This document shows positions 34,749-49,762 of a DNA stretch of 64,000 nucleotides, one piece after another. The DNA is from Chlorokybus atmophyticus (Eukaryota > Streptophyta > Chlorokybophyceae > Chlorokybales > Chlorokybaceae). The number at the start of each line of letters is the position of its first letter. The first letter of the stretch is position 1. The notes beneath the pieces were generated by a model. That model was not told where the DNA came from, searched no databases, and saw only the letters and a program-made list of their open reading frames with translations. Location: NCBI GenBank assembly GCA_009103225.1, contig RHPI01002503.1:1293178-1357177 (forward strand). Reading direction: 5' to 3'. Position numbers and translations under genes: made by a program.

Positions 34749-36500
34749 ATACGCTGCAGGCTGGCTAAAGTCATTCTCTGTTCCTTACTTATGTAAGTAA
34801 GAGACCGGGTGCGATTTCCATGTCATAAGCATGTGTAGTGCTTGTGGGGTGGCTCTCACGTGGTCTGCTCTTGAGCCTATGAGGCCTTGAGTGAGATAAA
34901 CTACACAAGGTATTGCATATCAGCAAGCACAGAGCTGGTCGATACCCTTGAGACATGGCCATGTGAGCCATGTGTCCGCATGTGTGTGCATATGTTTGCA
35001 TGTGCATCTGTCCGCATATGAGTGCATATGTGAGGATATGAGGTACATACTAAATGTATGCATGTGTATGCATGCATGCGCATATGTGTGCATATGCGCG
35101 CATATGCATGCATAGGGATGCATATGTATGCATGTGTGTGATGTCCTAGGCTAATCTGACCAGCCAAAGACGTTCACATGGCCCAAGGGTGATGTTTGTG
35201 ATGTCCAAGGCTGATCTGACCAGCCAAGGACGTTCATAATGTCTGAGGCTGATGTGTGATCAGTCTTGGACATCAAACAAGAGGTCCAAGGTTTGATGTG
35301 GCAGCCCTAGATATGAGTTGTGGTCAACGCAGCCATGACAGGGTAAGTAGCCTTGGACTTGGATGTTCCAGGTTGGAGAGCAGCAAAGAGGGGGTATATG
35401 AATGGCCTCAACAAGCGTTGAAGGGGCTCAGCATGTGCATACCGGACTTTTGTGTGTGGGGTGCCTAGTTTAGTTGTTCAAGGGGCTCTCCCTCTCATCC
35501 CATGTGGGGTGTGATGCTTGTGGCAGCTCTGCACATGTGTGTGGGGTGTGCTTGAGTGTGCATGTGTGCGGGAGCTGATTGGAGAGGTTGGTGGCATCCT
35601 CTCATTCCTTGGTGCGGTACTGTGACTTCCCCTTCAAGGTATTGCACCGTGTGTTGCTCGTCGGGCTTCCGAAAGTAAGTCCTTGTGCTTGTGCATAAAT
35701 TTGCCAAGCCGTCCAGCAAGTAAGTGAGTGGTATCGTTACACCATGCCTAGACCGCTAGGGTATAAATAGCTGCTGTTCTCAGTCTGTATAATTGGAGAG
35801 AGAGCTCAATTTTGAGTCTGGAGCCTTGACTGGCACACTGGCGACTAGGGTTTGTGTAACAAGTGAGCTCCAACCATTAGGCTTTGATAGCAAATGATGC
35901 TACCATAAGTGAGGTCTGTTACAATTTATCCCAAATCGTGATAGTCTGTGTATGCTGTGCATGGTGGCATGCAAGGGCGCTACTGGATGTGTATGAGCTT
36001 GCACAATATAGCTGTCACGCCTCCTGAGCTGCATACACTTCAAGTTGATAGACCCGCCTAAACCCGTCTAGGCAACTTAAAACCTGCTGCGCCAGCCTGA
36101 AGTCTTAGGCTGTACTCTGAGGAGTCTGGATAGTCTGCGCCCTCAGTCACCTCCGCGTCCTCCAAGTCAAGAGCTCAGCGGCAGCGGTTGCAAACAGCCG
36201 AGCATTACGCATTATATACTCACACATGGAAGGAACAGATATCTGCAACCTATCGTCATGCTATGCTATAGCAAGCGGTGTCGTGAGAACGAGTAAAGCC
36301 TTGCCTTGTAGATGTGACAATAGGTATGTCATCAATGCAAAGCTAAAAGAGAAGTATGCAAGACGGGGATTAAATGGGCTTTGCAATGGAAATGTGTGAC
36401 AAACGAATAACAAGGTAATAATTAGCAGCATGCAATTCAGCATACAAGCCATGCCGTAACACGTAAGTTGCAAACGATAAGTAGATTGCAACCGAATATG
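34749..36500. other. Copia-flanking region with simple repeats and possible LTR
   Basis: 34970-35140 is built of ATGCATATGTGTG-like units. 35145-35260 has two to three copies of a unit containing TCTGACCAGCCAA(A/G)GACGTTCA. 35750-35900 has TATAAATAG and a TTTGATAGC motif that could be a decayed PBS. 36090-36130 shares GCTGCGCCAGCCT with the copia LTR. A 5' LTR of a related element may lie at about 35,920-36,220, but I cannot fix its ends. Confidence 0.35.
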
Positions 36501-37272
36501 ATCTCATGTGCAGATTTGATGTTTAGAGGAGAATGTATGGAATTATTCCAACCCTCAATGGCATGGCAAGTTTGCAGTGTGCCGTAATAGTCCGTTATGG
36601 CACATGTAAGTATTGTTTATGCGCTGTGTGTATCAAGTATATACATATGCGGCGCATGATACCGGAGGCATACGGTGTGTACTTGCATGATGGTGCTCGC
36701 TTGCTTACGATTATCATAAAGCATCGGCAGCATGCAAAGTGTCAACTTGCATCTGCAACACAAGGGTTCCGAACCTGGGCTATGATACTGCATGCGTACA
36801 CGTGTACAACCATTCATCCATGTGAGTTGATAACAATAAAACCTGCATGGAGTTCCATACAGCAAGTTGAAGGGATGTGTGTGCCAATATCCATGCAGCA
36901 GTCATAACCACTCACAAACAAGATCCAGAGCAGCATAGTCAAAGCGGACTTGCTGATATTTATGGTTGCACACGCGCATGCAGCGCGTGCGCACACACAC
37001 ACGTGCATGCGTGCGTGCTCATTTGGCAGCTGCTGCTGTGTGGGCTCAGCCTTATATGCATACATAGCACCCATAGCAGCAGCTGTCAATGCAGCTTTGC
37101 TCATCATTGCTTGCAGCAAGACGCGTGCTGCTACTTTCAAGATACAATGACAACTACTGATGGCGGTAGCATCCGCTCGATGCTACCGCTGCTTGTCAAC
37201 GTGAGGGGTGGCAACAACTCGGACTTGGGGGATTATCTCTGCACTGCCACATACTTAACAGTTCAGTCAGTT

Positions 37273-37308
<36 letters not shown>

Positions 37309-38320
37309 GTGTGGGTAGCCTGCTGAGTAGTCCTCCAGCCATGCGATCGCCCAAGTGCCCGCTTGTCATCAGTGTGTGCACGTGCACAAGCACTGCCATG
37401 TTGTATGTATGCGCCATTGCGTGTCTGAGTCCACCGCACGCGTGTACCCCCCTGCACAGGCTCACGCTACTACTGAGCAGATGTACAGCGCTCCGCTGAT
37501 GTAACTGTACCTGTAAGAACTCTGTTACAGCAAACCTGTAACTCTACACACTACCAGGGCTGGCACTGACCCGTAATGCTGCCCTACGAGGCCTGCATCA
37601 CAGTTTGTGGCTATCAGCGGGTACGCTTACCGAGTGTGCCCGGCTGCAGTAGTAGATGCCCGGGGGGCTTTCTTCACTGCAAGCTTTATGAGTACAAATG
37701 GTGCCCAAGCTGCGCTTCCCCAAATGCTCACGTTTGCGCTTGCTTTGTGCATAGGTAACAACAGGGAGTTCACCATGGCCACTTTTGCAGCAGCTGGAGG
37801 TGGGTGGCGGAGAAGGAGTTTAGCTGACTGCTCTGGCTTGTGCTTGCAATGGCTGTGGAGTGCAAAGACTGAGTGTGGGTACATGTCTCAGCGTGTGTGC
37901 CAAGCATGTGCTAGGCAGGGCAACTTGTGTGTAAGCACGCGTTTTTGCTGCTGTATGTACGCCGGTACGTGCGCACAAGATTGGACAGCTTATAGCATAG
38001 ATCCCATAACTAGACATGTGTACCCCACAGGCACAGCAACGACCAGCAGCAGACGTAACACGCGCTTGCGCACACACAACCACTCGCTGTGGCACGTGCT
38101 GGCACCCACCAAAAGCCACACATGCACAGACATACGCAGGCACGTGACCAGTGCACTGGTTGCGCTGCACACTTGCGCATAAGCAACATACGGGCTCGGG
38201 GCGGCAACAGTACCGTCAAGCCCAAAGTACTTGAAGCTAGAGTAGTTGAAGTAGTAGAAACAGAACGAGAGCACACAACTTTGCCCATCACAGGCGCAGC
38301 AGCATGATGTCAAGCAGGCT
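36501..38320 (-). other. Possible minus-strand gene or relic, low confidence
   Basis: Candidate exons on minus: about 38291-38190 (Ser/Thr-rich start MMGKVVCSRSVSTTSTTLAS), about 37794-37632 (SIWGSAAWAPFVLIKLAVKK, donor GTAAGC), about 37138-37020 (MMSKAALTAAAMGAMYAYKA). They are Ala-rich and partly hydrophobic. The middle one has a diverged copy at 41120-41290. I could not join all exons in one phase, and a (GCA)n run lies at 37272-37306. Function unknown. Confidence 0.3.
37632..37840 (-). repeat. Duplicated module M, copy 1 (partner about 41120-41310)
   Basis: Both copies share TGAGTACA..TGGTGCCCAAGCT, TTTGCAGC.GCT and a GGCGGAGAAGGAG/GGCAGAAGGAG end in the same order and orientation. Copy 2 on minus reads GSLGTSVLMKL where copy 1 reads AAWAPFVLIKL. 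Confidence 0.6.
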
Positions 38321-41300
38321 GTGTCTCAGTACTGCTGTGCGTGCAGAGTCAGCACAGCTGATGCGTGTACATCAGTATAGAATCAAAGGAGTTTGAAAAC
38401 GTAGCAAATAACCAGCAGGATGGTCGCATGCATATCGCGTTGGATGAGTGTAGAGGTTGGAATGAATAGCCATATGCTCCAATTGAAAGCATTGCTGCCT
38501 GGTTTGGAAAGCGTGACGTGTGTTCTCAATCTGCTGGAGGCTTTGCAGACTGTACAGAATAGAAGACACGCACATGGTTAGCGGAGTTGGGATAGTGCCA
38601 GCACAACCTACTGCAATCGTATAGTGTACACAAATGCGTACGCATGCGTGTGCGAAGCAAGAGAACTGAGAGAGCATGTGTGCAAAGACACAATGCTTAC
38701 CTTACAAGCTGTTAGAGAGTGAACCGCTCGAGGCATGCCGATTGTCAACGGCATGCGCACTGGCATCATACAGGGCAAATGGAGTCCATATACTCAGACT
38801 TGCACCCTTCTGAATGTGCTGGGGGTGCAAGCTTCATGACACATCTACAGCCCCACAGAATCATCAGTACTACTATCGCAGCTGCATTTGTTCATTCTCA
38901 AGACCGTGCATGACACTGCTGCGTTGGGGTAACGCCTGACCTGGCAGCTGTGCTCCGTTGTGAAGAAAGAGCGCTGGACGTCAACTCTGCAGTAGTTAGA
39001 GTTGGAGGCAATTCTCCTGCAAGCAATGAGGCAATGTCAGTGAGTTATGTCACACAAGTCCGATGTTTGTTGACGATGGATGGGCTGGTGCATAGGTACA
39101 ACTGACGTATGCTCACACTGATACTAGCACAATGGTAACAGCAACAACAGCACTGACAACGATGTTGGCATCCACCTGCTCTGCGTCTGTGGTCATCCGT
39201 CGGTGTGCAGCACATCTTGTATATGTAGTAGTACGCTGTCACGCCAGAGGTGGTAACCGCAATGAACACCACGCAAACAAACCTCTGGGCCGTACTCACG
39301 TGTGACCCCAGTGGCGGCCATCGTTGCGGGGACTCCCCGCCGATAGCCAGCAAACTAGCAGTCGACATTGCTTGCGGACAGGCGTGTCGATGACACGTTG
39401 TAGGACGCTCTGTAAGCTTCACACAAGGAGAAGGATTGTCAGGTGTCGATGGATGTGCACAGCATACACAATCCACTTGCTCAGCAACACCAGTCAACAC
39501 ATGCTACTCAAGCACCTGTAGGGAAAGAGACAGGCTCAACTCAATTGCACAGACTCAACGGTGATGTGTGACTGGTGTATACACTTGAGAAGCGGTGCTT
39601 CTATGTTCAGACCTACCAGGAGCGTTGAACGTGTTCACCACAGTAGCAGGACCAACACGAGCATACATGTGCGTGCCTGCATGCGCGCATGTGTGGTGTA
39701 TCTGCACTGCAGCAATTTTGTCACATGCGAGAACATCAGTTGTGCCTTTGTATGCGTGCTATGCTGCCCAGGCAGTATGGCTATCGCTGTTACAGACCTT
39801 GAGACAGGACAGAAGCACACCCAGAGTCAAGCAAACTCAGTGACCTGGCAAGACCATTCGCAGGCACTCTCACAACACACAGTGCATTCAACCACTGAAT
39901 GCCTGCCTGCTACTGGCACTCTCACAGACCTCTGTGTCTGTCTCTTCGTGTCTGGTCCTACGTCCTTGTCGCCTTTGGTTGGTGTGGGCGCGTGTGTGTA
40001 AGCAGAGTGTACTTGCAAGTAGTAGAGAGTGTGTATCTGTGCAATGCTGCATAGCGGCGGCGCTACATACATGCGTGTGTCCAGAAACCCCGTCATGTTG
40101 GTCGTAGATTCAAGACAGCACCAGAATCAGAACCAGAAGGAAACATGCATGCCACTCTACGAGAGGAATCCGCCGTCGCATACGGGTGTCAGCATGGTTA
40201 TCATGGTTTTAAGGTGGTCACTGTGATGTTATAGCAATGCTTTCATGCTTCTGTGCTGGCACATGTTACTCCACAACAGTCATTCAAGAACCGTTACAAA
40301 CGACAAATGTTTTGAAAGAAGCATCAAAGAGTTGTTGCTATTGATTACATCATTCACCGTTGTGTAGTTAGTAAGCTTGAGTTCAACGTGCAATGGCAGA
40401 TACCAAGATGCATAAAACATTATTTATGCAATAAGAAGTAAGTATATAATGAAGTAGGGGGGGGCCTAAACTACAAGCAGAACCCAGCGGATTGATCATT
40501 CAATAGTATTGCTTGGTATCTGTGTATTGGTCATTGTTGCGCACAACACGTGCAAAGCGTTGGATACGTGCGCGTTGAGTAAGTGAGTGTTGTCAAATGC
40601 TGCGCACACGTACCATGTATGTTATCATTCATGAGTGCGTATCATTGCGCATTCCCTGAAGGCCACGGTTATCACATGGTCATCGGCAATGGTTGCGCAT
40701 GCGTGTGCTTACTTACTAGCATGGGTAGTACCCATGCCCTCATGCATGCCTCAGCGTCACAAACGGTGCGCTTGTTCGCACTGTCTTATGTTATGTCATA
40801 CCAATATGCATGACTCACTTGGCAAGTTTGTGTGCACAGGCAAGCATATGTGTCGTTGCTTCCATGCAATGTTGCATGGCAAGCAATATTATGGCGCGAA
40901 CATGAACCCCAGACACTGAACAGTGTCCGAGGTTCATCGCTGACACAATTCGGGCGCATGTACCGCCCGCGCAGCCCCAGGCAAGTGGACGTACAACGCT
41001 CCCATCCCTTTGCGTGTACAGTGGCATGTTGGTGCAGAATATACACTAAACAACAAACACTTAGCTGGCCCTGGCATGCATTGCCAAATGAAGCTTTGTG
41101 TGCCATTGCTATTGTTTTTGTGAATGGCAACTGTGCGCCGGCCTGCATCAGACGGGCTTTGGATAAGTTTCATGAGTACACTGGTGCCCAAGCTTCCCCT
41201 ACGGAGCTTGGACAACGGTGTGGTTACACGTTTGCAGCTGCTCTGAGTAAAGGGTAAGAGCAGCGTGGCTACCGTGGCAGAAGGAGCTCTGCAGGCTGCT

Positions 41301-42640
41301 CTGGGCACATGAGCTGGCCGACGCGCATGCCCACACTCATACGCGTGTATGCGCACACGCACGCACGCACGCACACGCACGCACATGCACATGAACTCGC
41401 ATGTGTATGGGTTATAGGTGCACGCATGCATATGCACCCATACATGCACCCGCAGTCCCATGCGCACGCGTACGCAGCACATGCATGCACACCTACCAAT
41501 TTCTGCGCACGTGGGCGTGCCCACACATGCACACACGCACGCAGCCGCACACAGGTACACGCATGAGCGCGCTCACACACATGCACACATATGCCCAAGC
41601 ATGTGTGATCACGAGTCACACACATGCATGCACACCTACCGATGTCTGCGCACGTGGGCGTGCCTACACATGACACTCAACTTGTAACATTGCACTCGTG
41701 TCTTGCACTCTCTGCTGCTTTCCGTCCCGTTTCTACTCCTTTCCCCACCACACAACACCACCGATGCCACTCCTCAGCCTTGATGGTGCGTCCCCTCCTG
41801 TTGGCTGGTTCATCCTTGCGTGCGAGTTTGTCGTAGTACGCGTGATCCTGTTTGGTCTTCATGGCAGGCGCAGTTCATCCACAGCTCGATAACCAGACGC
41901 AAGCAAGAGAGCAGGTGGGCTCAGATGTCATGCGTGTGTGCATGTGCGTGCACGCACATGCGTGTGACGTAATAATGATAATAGTAATGTAAACGTAAAG
42001 TATAATAACCAAGAAACATGTTGCACAACGCATGACAACATAACCGGACAATCTGATGAGGCCACCGATTCACTCTTTCCAAACTCGTTCCTCTGGCGGC
42101 TGCAGGGCTTGCACGCGCCGGAACTGCTCACGCTCGTTGACGTGGAAGAGGTGGGCTCCATGACTGCTGTGCGTGTGCGCGCGCGTGTACGCGTTGACTG
42201 CGCATGCGTGCGTGTTTGCAGTTAGCATGCGTGCGTGCGTTTTGTTTCACGCGCACTTGTGTGGTTCTGTGTGAAGCGCGGAGTCACTGCATCAGCTCCT
42301 GGGGACATCACTTCAGGTGCGTGTCCGTGTTGAGCTATGCTGCGACAGCAACCGAGAGAGAAAGCTATAGGCGCCGAGAGTAATGAAACGTTGAAAAGCA
42401 CACAATCTTACCGATTACAAGCATGCTATGCAGGCTGTTTCTTCGACTACCACTGTACATCTATGAGCGCATTGTAAGCAACCACACCACACGCAGCTTT
42501 GACATAGCAACCAGGTAAGGACGGTCGTATGTACATGACCTTGAATGAAGTAGATATGGTGCAGGTATCGCAGTAGTGAGAATAACCACCGCGATATGCT
42601 ACAGCTGGAAGCGCAAAGGTTGCACAACATGTGAGGTGTT
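38321..42640. other. Duplication-cluster sequence without an intact gene
   Basis: 38,700-39,210 is a diverged direct copy of about 42,830-43,480. 41,120-41,310 is copy 2 of module M. 41,340-41,670 is CA/CG/CATGCG alternating sequence containing a tandem duplication: the phrase CATGCATGCACACCTACC...GCGCACGTGGGCGTGCC occurs at about 41482 and 41625. 41,700-42,160 has no recognisable gene. Confidence 0.45.
38720..39210 (+). repeat. Duplicated module N, copy 1
   Basis: Matches about 42,850-43,480 (direct) and about 61,080-61,640 (inverted). Landmarks are GGCATCATACAGGG, CTGTGCTCCGTTGTGAAGA, CAAGCAATGAGG and GACGTATG. On minus, 39210-39110 gives VDANIVVSAVVAVTI, a hydrophobic peptide also found in the other copies. 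Confidence 0.65.
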
Positions 42641-44405
42641 CATGCGCTGGAGTCACTACTGGACGCAACACAAGGCACGCACATAGTTAGCAGGGTTGGG
42701 ACACATGTGCAGCTTGTGTTACCATGACTGTGAGCAAAGGCAAAAAAGCTGTTGCAACTGTGTAGTGTATACATGCATATGGATGCGTTTTGTGGAGCAC
42801 GAGAGCATGTTGTGAGAAGGCTAACGAAGGTGTATAAGGTCAATTGCTCGACGCATGCTGGTTGCCAACCGGCATGCACAATGGCATCATACAGGGGAGA
42901 TGGAGTTCATGGGATCAGACTTACACTCCCCTTCTGAGTATGCTGGCAGTATGCTGGATGGTCGAGCTCTGCTTCCACTGTCTCACCTGCCATACAGTCA
43001 TCAAATCAGTGACACAAAATATAAGCAACGGTATGGTATCATAGTTGCTTCACTCCGTTAGAACATTGCATGACATTCTCAAATGCTGCGTCGAGTTGTA
43101 ATGCCACCTTACTTGGCAGTTGTGCTCCGTTGTGAAGACTAGAAGAAAGAGCAGTGTAGTCATCTTGGTAGTTGTTTGCTAAGGTATCCGCCCTGCAAGC
43201 AATGAGGCCATGTCATGCAAGTAAGTTTGTCAACGGTGAAGCTGACGATTAGGTGACTGACGTATGTGCACATAATATCAGCACAGTATGCATCAACCCG
43301 CTCTTGCTGCTGGTCCGGTGGTATTTGCGCACAACAGTAACCAATACACGTGTACAGTGCCAGTTGCCCGCATAAGGTCTCACACTGACCAGAATGTTGA
43401 TTAGGGCATATATTTCCATGGTGACAGCAACAACAGCTCTGACAACGACATCGGCACACACCTTTTGTGCGTCTGGCACCGTGTCACCACATATGTCCGG
43501 AAATTTTTCGGCACCTTCTTATGCGTGTTACGCTGCCCAGGTAGGCAGCACTGCTGTTGTGGCTACTGATTTACCAAAAGGACACCAGATAAGTTCTCCC
43601 TACAAGGCAACTGACAGGAGCATGCACAGGCACCCTGTCAACAGCGTTTCGCTCATCAACGACCCAGTGCGTGCCACTAGCCCACCTGTTTGTGTGTGTG
43701 TCTCTCTGCCTCTACGTCTTGCTGCCGATGCCTGTGTCCCTTTGGTTAGTGTGTGCGTGTGTGTGTGCGCAGTGCTATGCAAGCTTACCGGTAGCAGGGT
43801 TGCCTACATGCGTGTGCAGCACATGCACATCCATCCGTTATGCTGGTTGTATATTCACACAGCTCCGGAATATGCATGTCCCCGCCGTGCAAGAGAGAAA
43901 TCCGCTGTGGCATGCATACACCGGATGTCAGCATTCCTGTCCTGATAGATGTCTCAATCCCCGCGCCTGCCCGCCCGCGGCTGCTTAGCGCTGCCCCGCA
44001 GCGCGCGTCGCTGGTTGGGGTAGTGCCCTGACAGCACCCTTTCACATCGTACTTGCGTTACAGTGGCTTCAGTGCGCTACCCACCCCACGCTACGTCCTT
44101 GATGGAACACGGAGCAGCGTCGCGCGGCGTGGCGGCGGGCGGATTGCTGCGGATGGGCATGTCATGGCCGTTTAGAGACACACACACTCTTGCGCTCGTA
44201 ACTCAAGTTACGCCCATTGCAGCCGAAGCGCATGCATGCGAGCGACGCTTGTTGGAAAAAGGGGGGCCGTTGCTGTCGTAGTCGTGGTTGCTGTCATCGT
44301 GGGGGACGTGTGATGCTGCTGATTAGGGGCTGCCAAGCTTGTGTACAGCCAAGCAGAGCGTATTTCACTTCATTGGTTAGATTGTGAGCGTTAGTTGTAG
44401 CCGCG

Positions 44406-47400
44406 ATGGACGCTGAAGGAGGGCGAGGGCGAGGGCGATGAGGAAGAGGAGCAGGAGGACGCTTGGCTCAAAAGCGCCGCCCACTAGCAGCAGCTGGAAC
44501 AGCAGGAGACGCGAAGGCTGCTGCTGAAGGCGCCGTGGGTGGGGCTGGCGACGGCAGCATGCTGCGGCAGCAACCGAACAGGGATGGCACAGCTCCAACA
44601 GAGGTTTGCTGCAGTGCCCTTAGTAGAAGTCGCTTGCACGAGCAAGTTCAGCAAATGCTGCTTCTGTCATGCTGAAGCACCCACGCGCTGCTATCAGTAT
44701 ACTCAGCTATGCTTTTCAGCATGCTATTCTGGGTGCATACAATCCCCTGCCCTATACCGTGAAGATCTATATTGTTAGCGTTTCTGCTCGTACTTCCTTA
44801 TTGCCATGGCCTGCACAAGTGAAGTAGACTTGGCCTCTGTGTACACGTGTTGATGTGTCCTGTGCACTTGTGTACATGACCATCAACATGTGCATTCACT
44901 AAGGAGGGCAGCCAAACCTGTTCAGGTTGGCAGTCGGTTGTGAGCTGTCAAGTTTTGTACACGAGCATGCTGTGCGCTTGAGTTGACCGATAGTAGCGTA
45001 GGCAGTCGGTCCATTAACTGCAATTGTATGTTGGTATTGGGGTATGTGGATCTTCTGTATTGTACCTAACTACTCTGGTTGCCCTTGCAGTGTTTTCCGG
45101 TAGTCATCAATCTCATTTGCAAATGTCACTGATGACAGTGTGCCATCACAACCTGACTCAGTTTCGATTAATTTAGGACCCTGGAGGCAAGAAGCACACC
45201 AGGCAGCAGAGGGAGCTCAGCAAGCAGCACGATGAGGAGAGGAAGGGTCTGCTGCAGGACATCACCAACTTTGGGCAAGCGCAAAGCAAGAGCATCAATG
45301 AAAGGTGCACATGTGCGTCGATGGGCTGCAGACGCTGCTTACCCAGGTGGTGACTACGTAAGACACAGCAACCGCAACTGAACGCACAGGCTCAATGTGC
45401 ATCGATCCTGCGCGTTGACCCGCTGCACTATGGCAGTTAGTCTGGTTCTAGCGAAACAATGGCGCCAATGTTTGCATAGCGTAAGTTGTGGTAATGTGTG
45501 CAGACAAATTTGCGTGGAACAGCAGACCAGTGCAATGATGCAGCAGAGCACGGCAACCAGTTCGACAGCAGAACAAAGGAGATTGCTGAAGTGACAGCGC
45601 AGGCAAGTGTCAGTAGAATGTTGTCAAACGAACAGCCACTCCCACTGTGGCAGTGTTGTTGCAAGGTCGTCTGTAGGTTCTCTTGATGATGCTGTTTTTT
45701 TTACATATGTTTCTTTTCAATGTTTATTGTTCGTGATTCAGCAATCTGAAGAAGTCCCTGGCATTTATGTGCCCTATGCATCGTAGGTGGAAGCAGCACA
45801 CATGGAGAGCAAGTGCAAGTGCAAAGGACCAGTCCACATTACCTGAGCACCTACTAGACCGCCTGCAGCAACTAGACATGTGCAAAGCAGCATCCTTTGT
45901 GCAGCCTGCCCAAAGCACAGTCCAGACCGCTGTCGCTGTTAAGGCTTCCCCTTGCGATTGGTATGTTCATGGCACAAGACTGGAGTGCGCTGTATAGGTC
46001 ACATATGTGTCTCACCTTTCCAATCTCATTGCTCTCTTGCCAACCCTGCCCTGACATGTGGACAGGTTATCAAAGCCTGGTGTAGCTGTTCAAAACAGGA
46101 AGTTCAGGGCTGCAGTAGGTTACGGGTATCTGCCAGAAGGCTGCAGATTCTGGGTTTTACAGGTGGATAAAAAACTTGAGCCGTTTGTCATGCGGAGAGA
46201 GTCTGGCACCAACAAGCTGCTCTCGTGCTGGGCAAATGGCAGCTTTGTAGAAAGCCCTGGCTTTGCCACGCTCATTGGGATTGGCAAGCTCCGGGAACCA
46301 AAAGGCCGTTGCGCTGACCCCAAATACCGCACAAGGCCAAGCGTTTCTGGCTGGAGGTCCCGGTGGCTTTGTAAACCTTGACGACATGTTCGCCACCTTG
46401 TAAGTGTTCGTGCATGCTTACTGCGCCATGCCACAGTGTATGCAATGGTGGGTTTCTGACTGTATTTGTGTGCATTGTCAGAGGGGCACAGTTGTGGCAT
46501 ACCAGCACTTGTGAAGCTGTGAAGTGAAGCTGGGTCTTGTGCAAGCAGAGCTTGCAGTTGCAAGATGAGCGACAACTGCGTCATCAATACCAGCATCAGG
46601 CGCGGCAGCGTGCGGACCTCAAGAGGGAACACGCTCGCCCCAGCTCGGCGGCACAGAAGACTTGGATGTAGCAGGAAAACGTAGCCTAGCACAGGGTAAT
46701 CAATTGCTTTGCCAGCCTGAGAAGCCGCTGTCACGCAAGCAGTCTGTACGCGCGTGTCACCAGCCGCAAGGCGAGAAGTTCCTTGAGCTGGTGAAGCAGC
46801 AACATGTTCGGCACCAACAGCAGCAACATGCGGATATGCGGATATAGCCGTGGCTCCCCTTGGATGCTCATCTAGCAGAGAAGATGCTGTTGTGCGCGCC
46901 ACCATGTCGCAACAGCGTCAGGCACAGGCACTGTTGGCTTTTCGCCAGAATACGAATGAGGTTGGTTTATAAGGATGAATCCATATTGCACTGTGCATTG
47001 CTTGAAGGCACATTCAAGCTTCGCCTTGAACGCAGATGGAAGACCAGCAAGAGCAAAGTGCAGAGCTGCGCAGGCGCCATCGAGAGGAGCTTAAGCAGAT
47101 AGCTGAAGGGGAGCTTTGCATTTTGGATCGCGTTCTGAGGCAACTGTGTGAATGTTGAGCTAGGTTTTGAACCTTCTCAGCAGCAGGTGTGTCAAGGAAG
47201 CCCCTTTGCTGCACAACTGTGTGTACGAAATGCAATGGTTGTGGCCATGCATGTGGATGGTGCTAGGCGAGGCAGGTGCTTACAGAATTCTACTTATCAG
47301 GTTGCAGCAGCAATGAGGAAAGCCAGAAGTAAATATCACTCGGACTTGCAAAGGTCGTGGCAGGACAAGGCCAGGGCTGAGGAAACCATCAATTTTCTTC

Positions 47401-47504
47401 CTGACGTGCAAGACCATATCATGAATACCTTTGACTTGGGTGACTGGGTCATTGCAGCGACAAACCGCTGCAGCCACATACAAGAATACGTGACTTGTGA
47501 ATAG
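44406..47504 (+). pseudogene. Coiled-coil-rich gene, left-arm copy, frame-damaged
   Basis: Family not recognised. Exons seen: 44406-44603, 45177-45304, 45504-45602, 45787-45960, 46066-46399, 46482-about 46672, about 46708-46845, about 47036-47156, 47301-47504. Exon 2 reads GGKKHTRQQRELSKQHDEER. Exon 5 carries the only compact, conserved block (RFWVLQVDKKLEPFVMRRES ... CWANGSFVESPGFATLIGIG ... FWLEVPVALVNLDDMFATL), then Gln/Arg/Glu coiled coils (QMEDQQEQSAELRRRHREEL). The last exon ends HIMNTFDLGDW..TCE. Exon 3 lacks one base against the right arm and shifts frame, exon 4 has in-frame stops in that frame, and exon 5 shifts before FWLEVP. Intron 3 has a GC donor. Confidence 0.6.
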
Positions 47505-48379
47505 AAAATGCGAGCGGGGTATGCCCATTCAGACCACACCACGCATGCAACACTCTGCAGAACACACTCACCTCGTTACTACATACGCGACCACCGGGCT
47601 ACCTACTCTACTCCTACACCTACAACTACGCCCCTCTGTTCGTCATGCATGCATAAGTTGTGTGCATCCTTTGCCCGCATGCCATGTGGGGCCATGCGGG
47701 GCCATGCGGGCAGTGCCAAGCAGAGCAGCCACGCATTGACCATAATTTTGCAGTGCATGCAGGAGTTGATAACTAGACCCAACATTATGCTGCCTGTGGT
47801 GCGCAGTTGTTTGGGAACCATTTACGATGCGATACACAGGCAGCAATGACGCCTGAGTATACTGTACACCGGTTCAAATGCTTGCTAGATATGTACACAT
47901 GCAACTATTATAACAAAGTACACGCTTCCACAAAGCGCCAGTCGCTCATTACCAGACACACCTCGCGATACAGCATGCAGCAGGCTCATGCACGCTGATA
48001 CCAGCCAATCCTTGTGCTGCGTCCGCAAAGATGCATGTCTACAAAGACCTTGAGGGGCATTGACCATGCAAGCGTCCATGACTACTTACTGACAAATGCT
48101 TTGCACAACCACACGTGCGATCTCCCAGGAATAGACTTGCAGCATGCTAATTCTACTCATTGTGTGTGGTCAAGTGCGTCCACATGCTAGCCCGAGCCAC
48201 AGGAAGCATTGCATTGCAACTGCACGTGTGACTGTGAGAGTGGACCATTGAGTGAGGTGTGTGGTGGATGTAGGGCGGTGTGCATGGCAAATTGCAGGTG
48301 GCTTCGCCGGTCGCTATGGGTGAATGCGGCTGTTAATGGCCCTCCTTGTGACCTTCCCTCTTAGCGGGCGCTGCTCGCG

Positions 48380-49762
<1,383 letters not shown>

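Noticed and set aside
40583-41257. Open plus-strand frames around 40.6-41.3 kb
   Set aside because: No domain, and they overlap a duplicated module whose better signal is on the other strand.
41309-41687. CATGCATGCACAC repeats as a CRISPR-like array
   Set aside because: Only two imperfect copies in simple-sequence DNA of a eukaryote, with no unique spacers.
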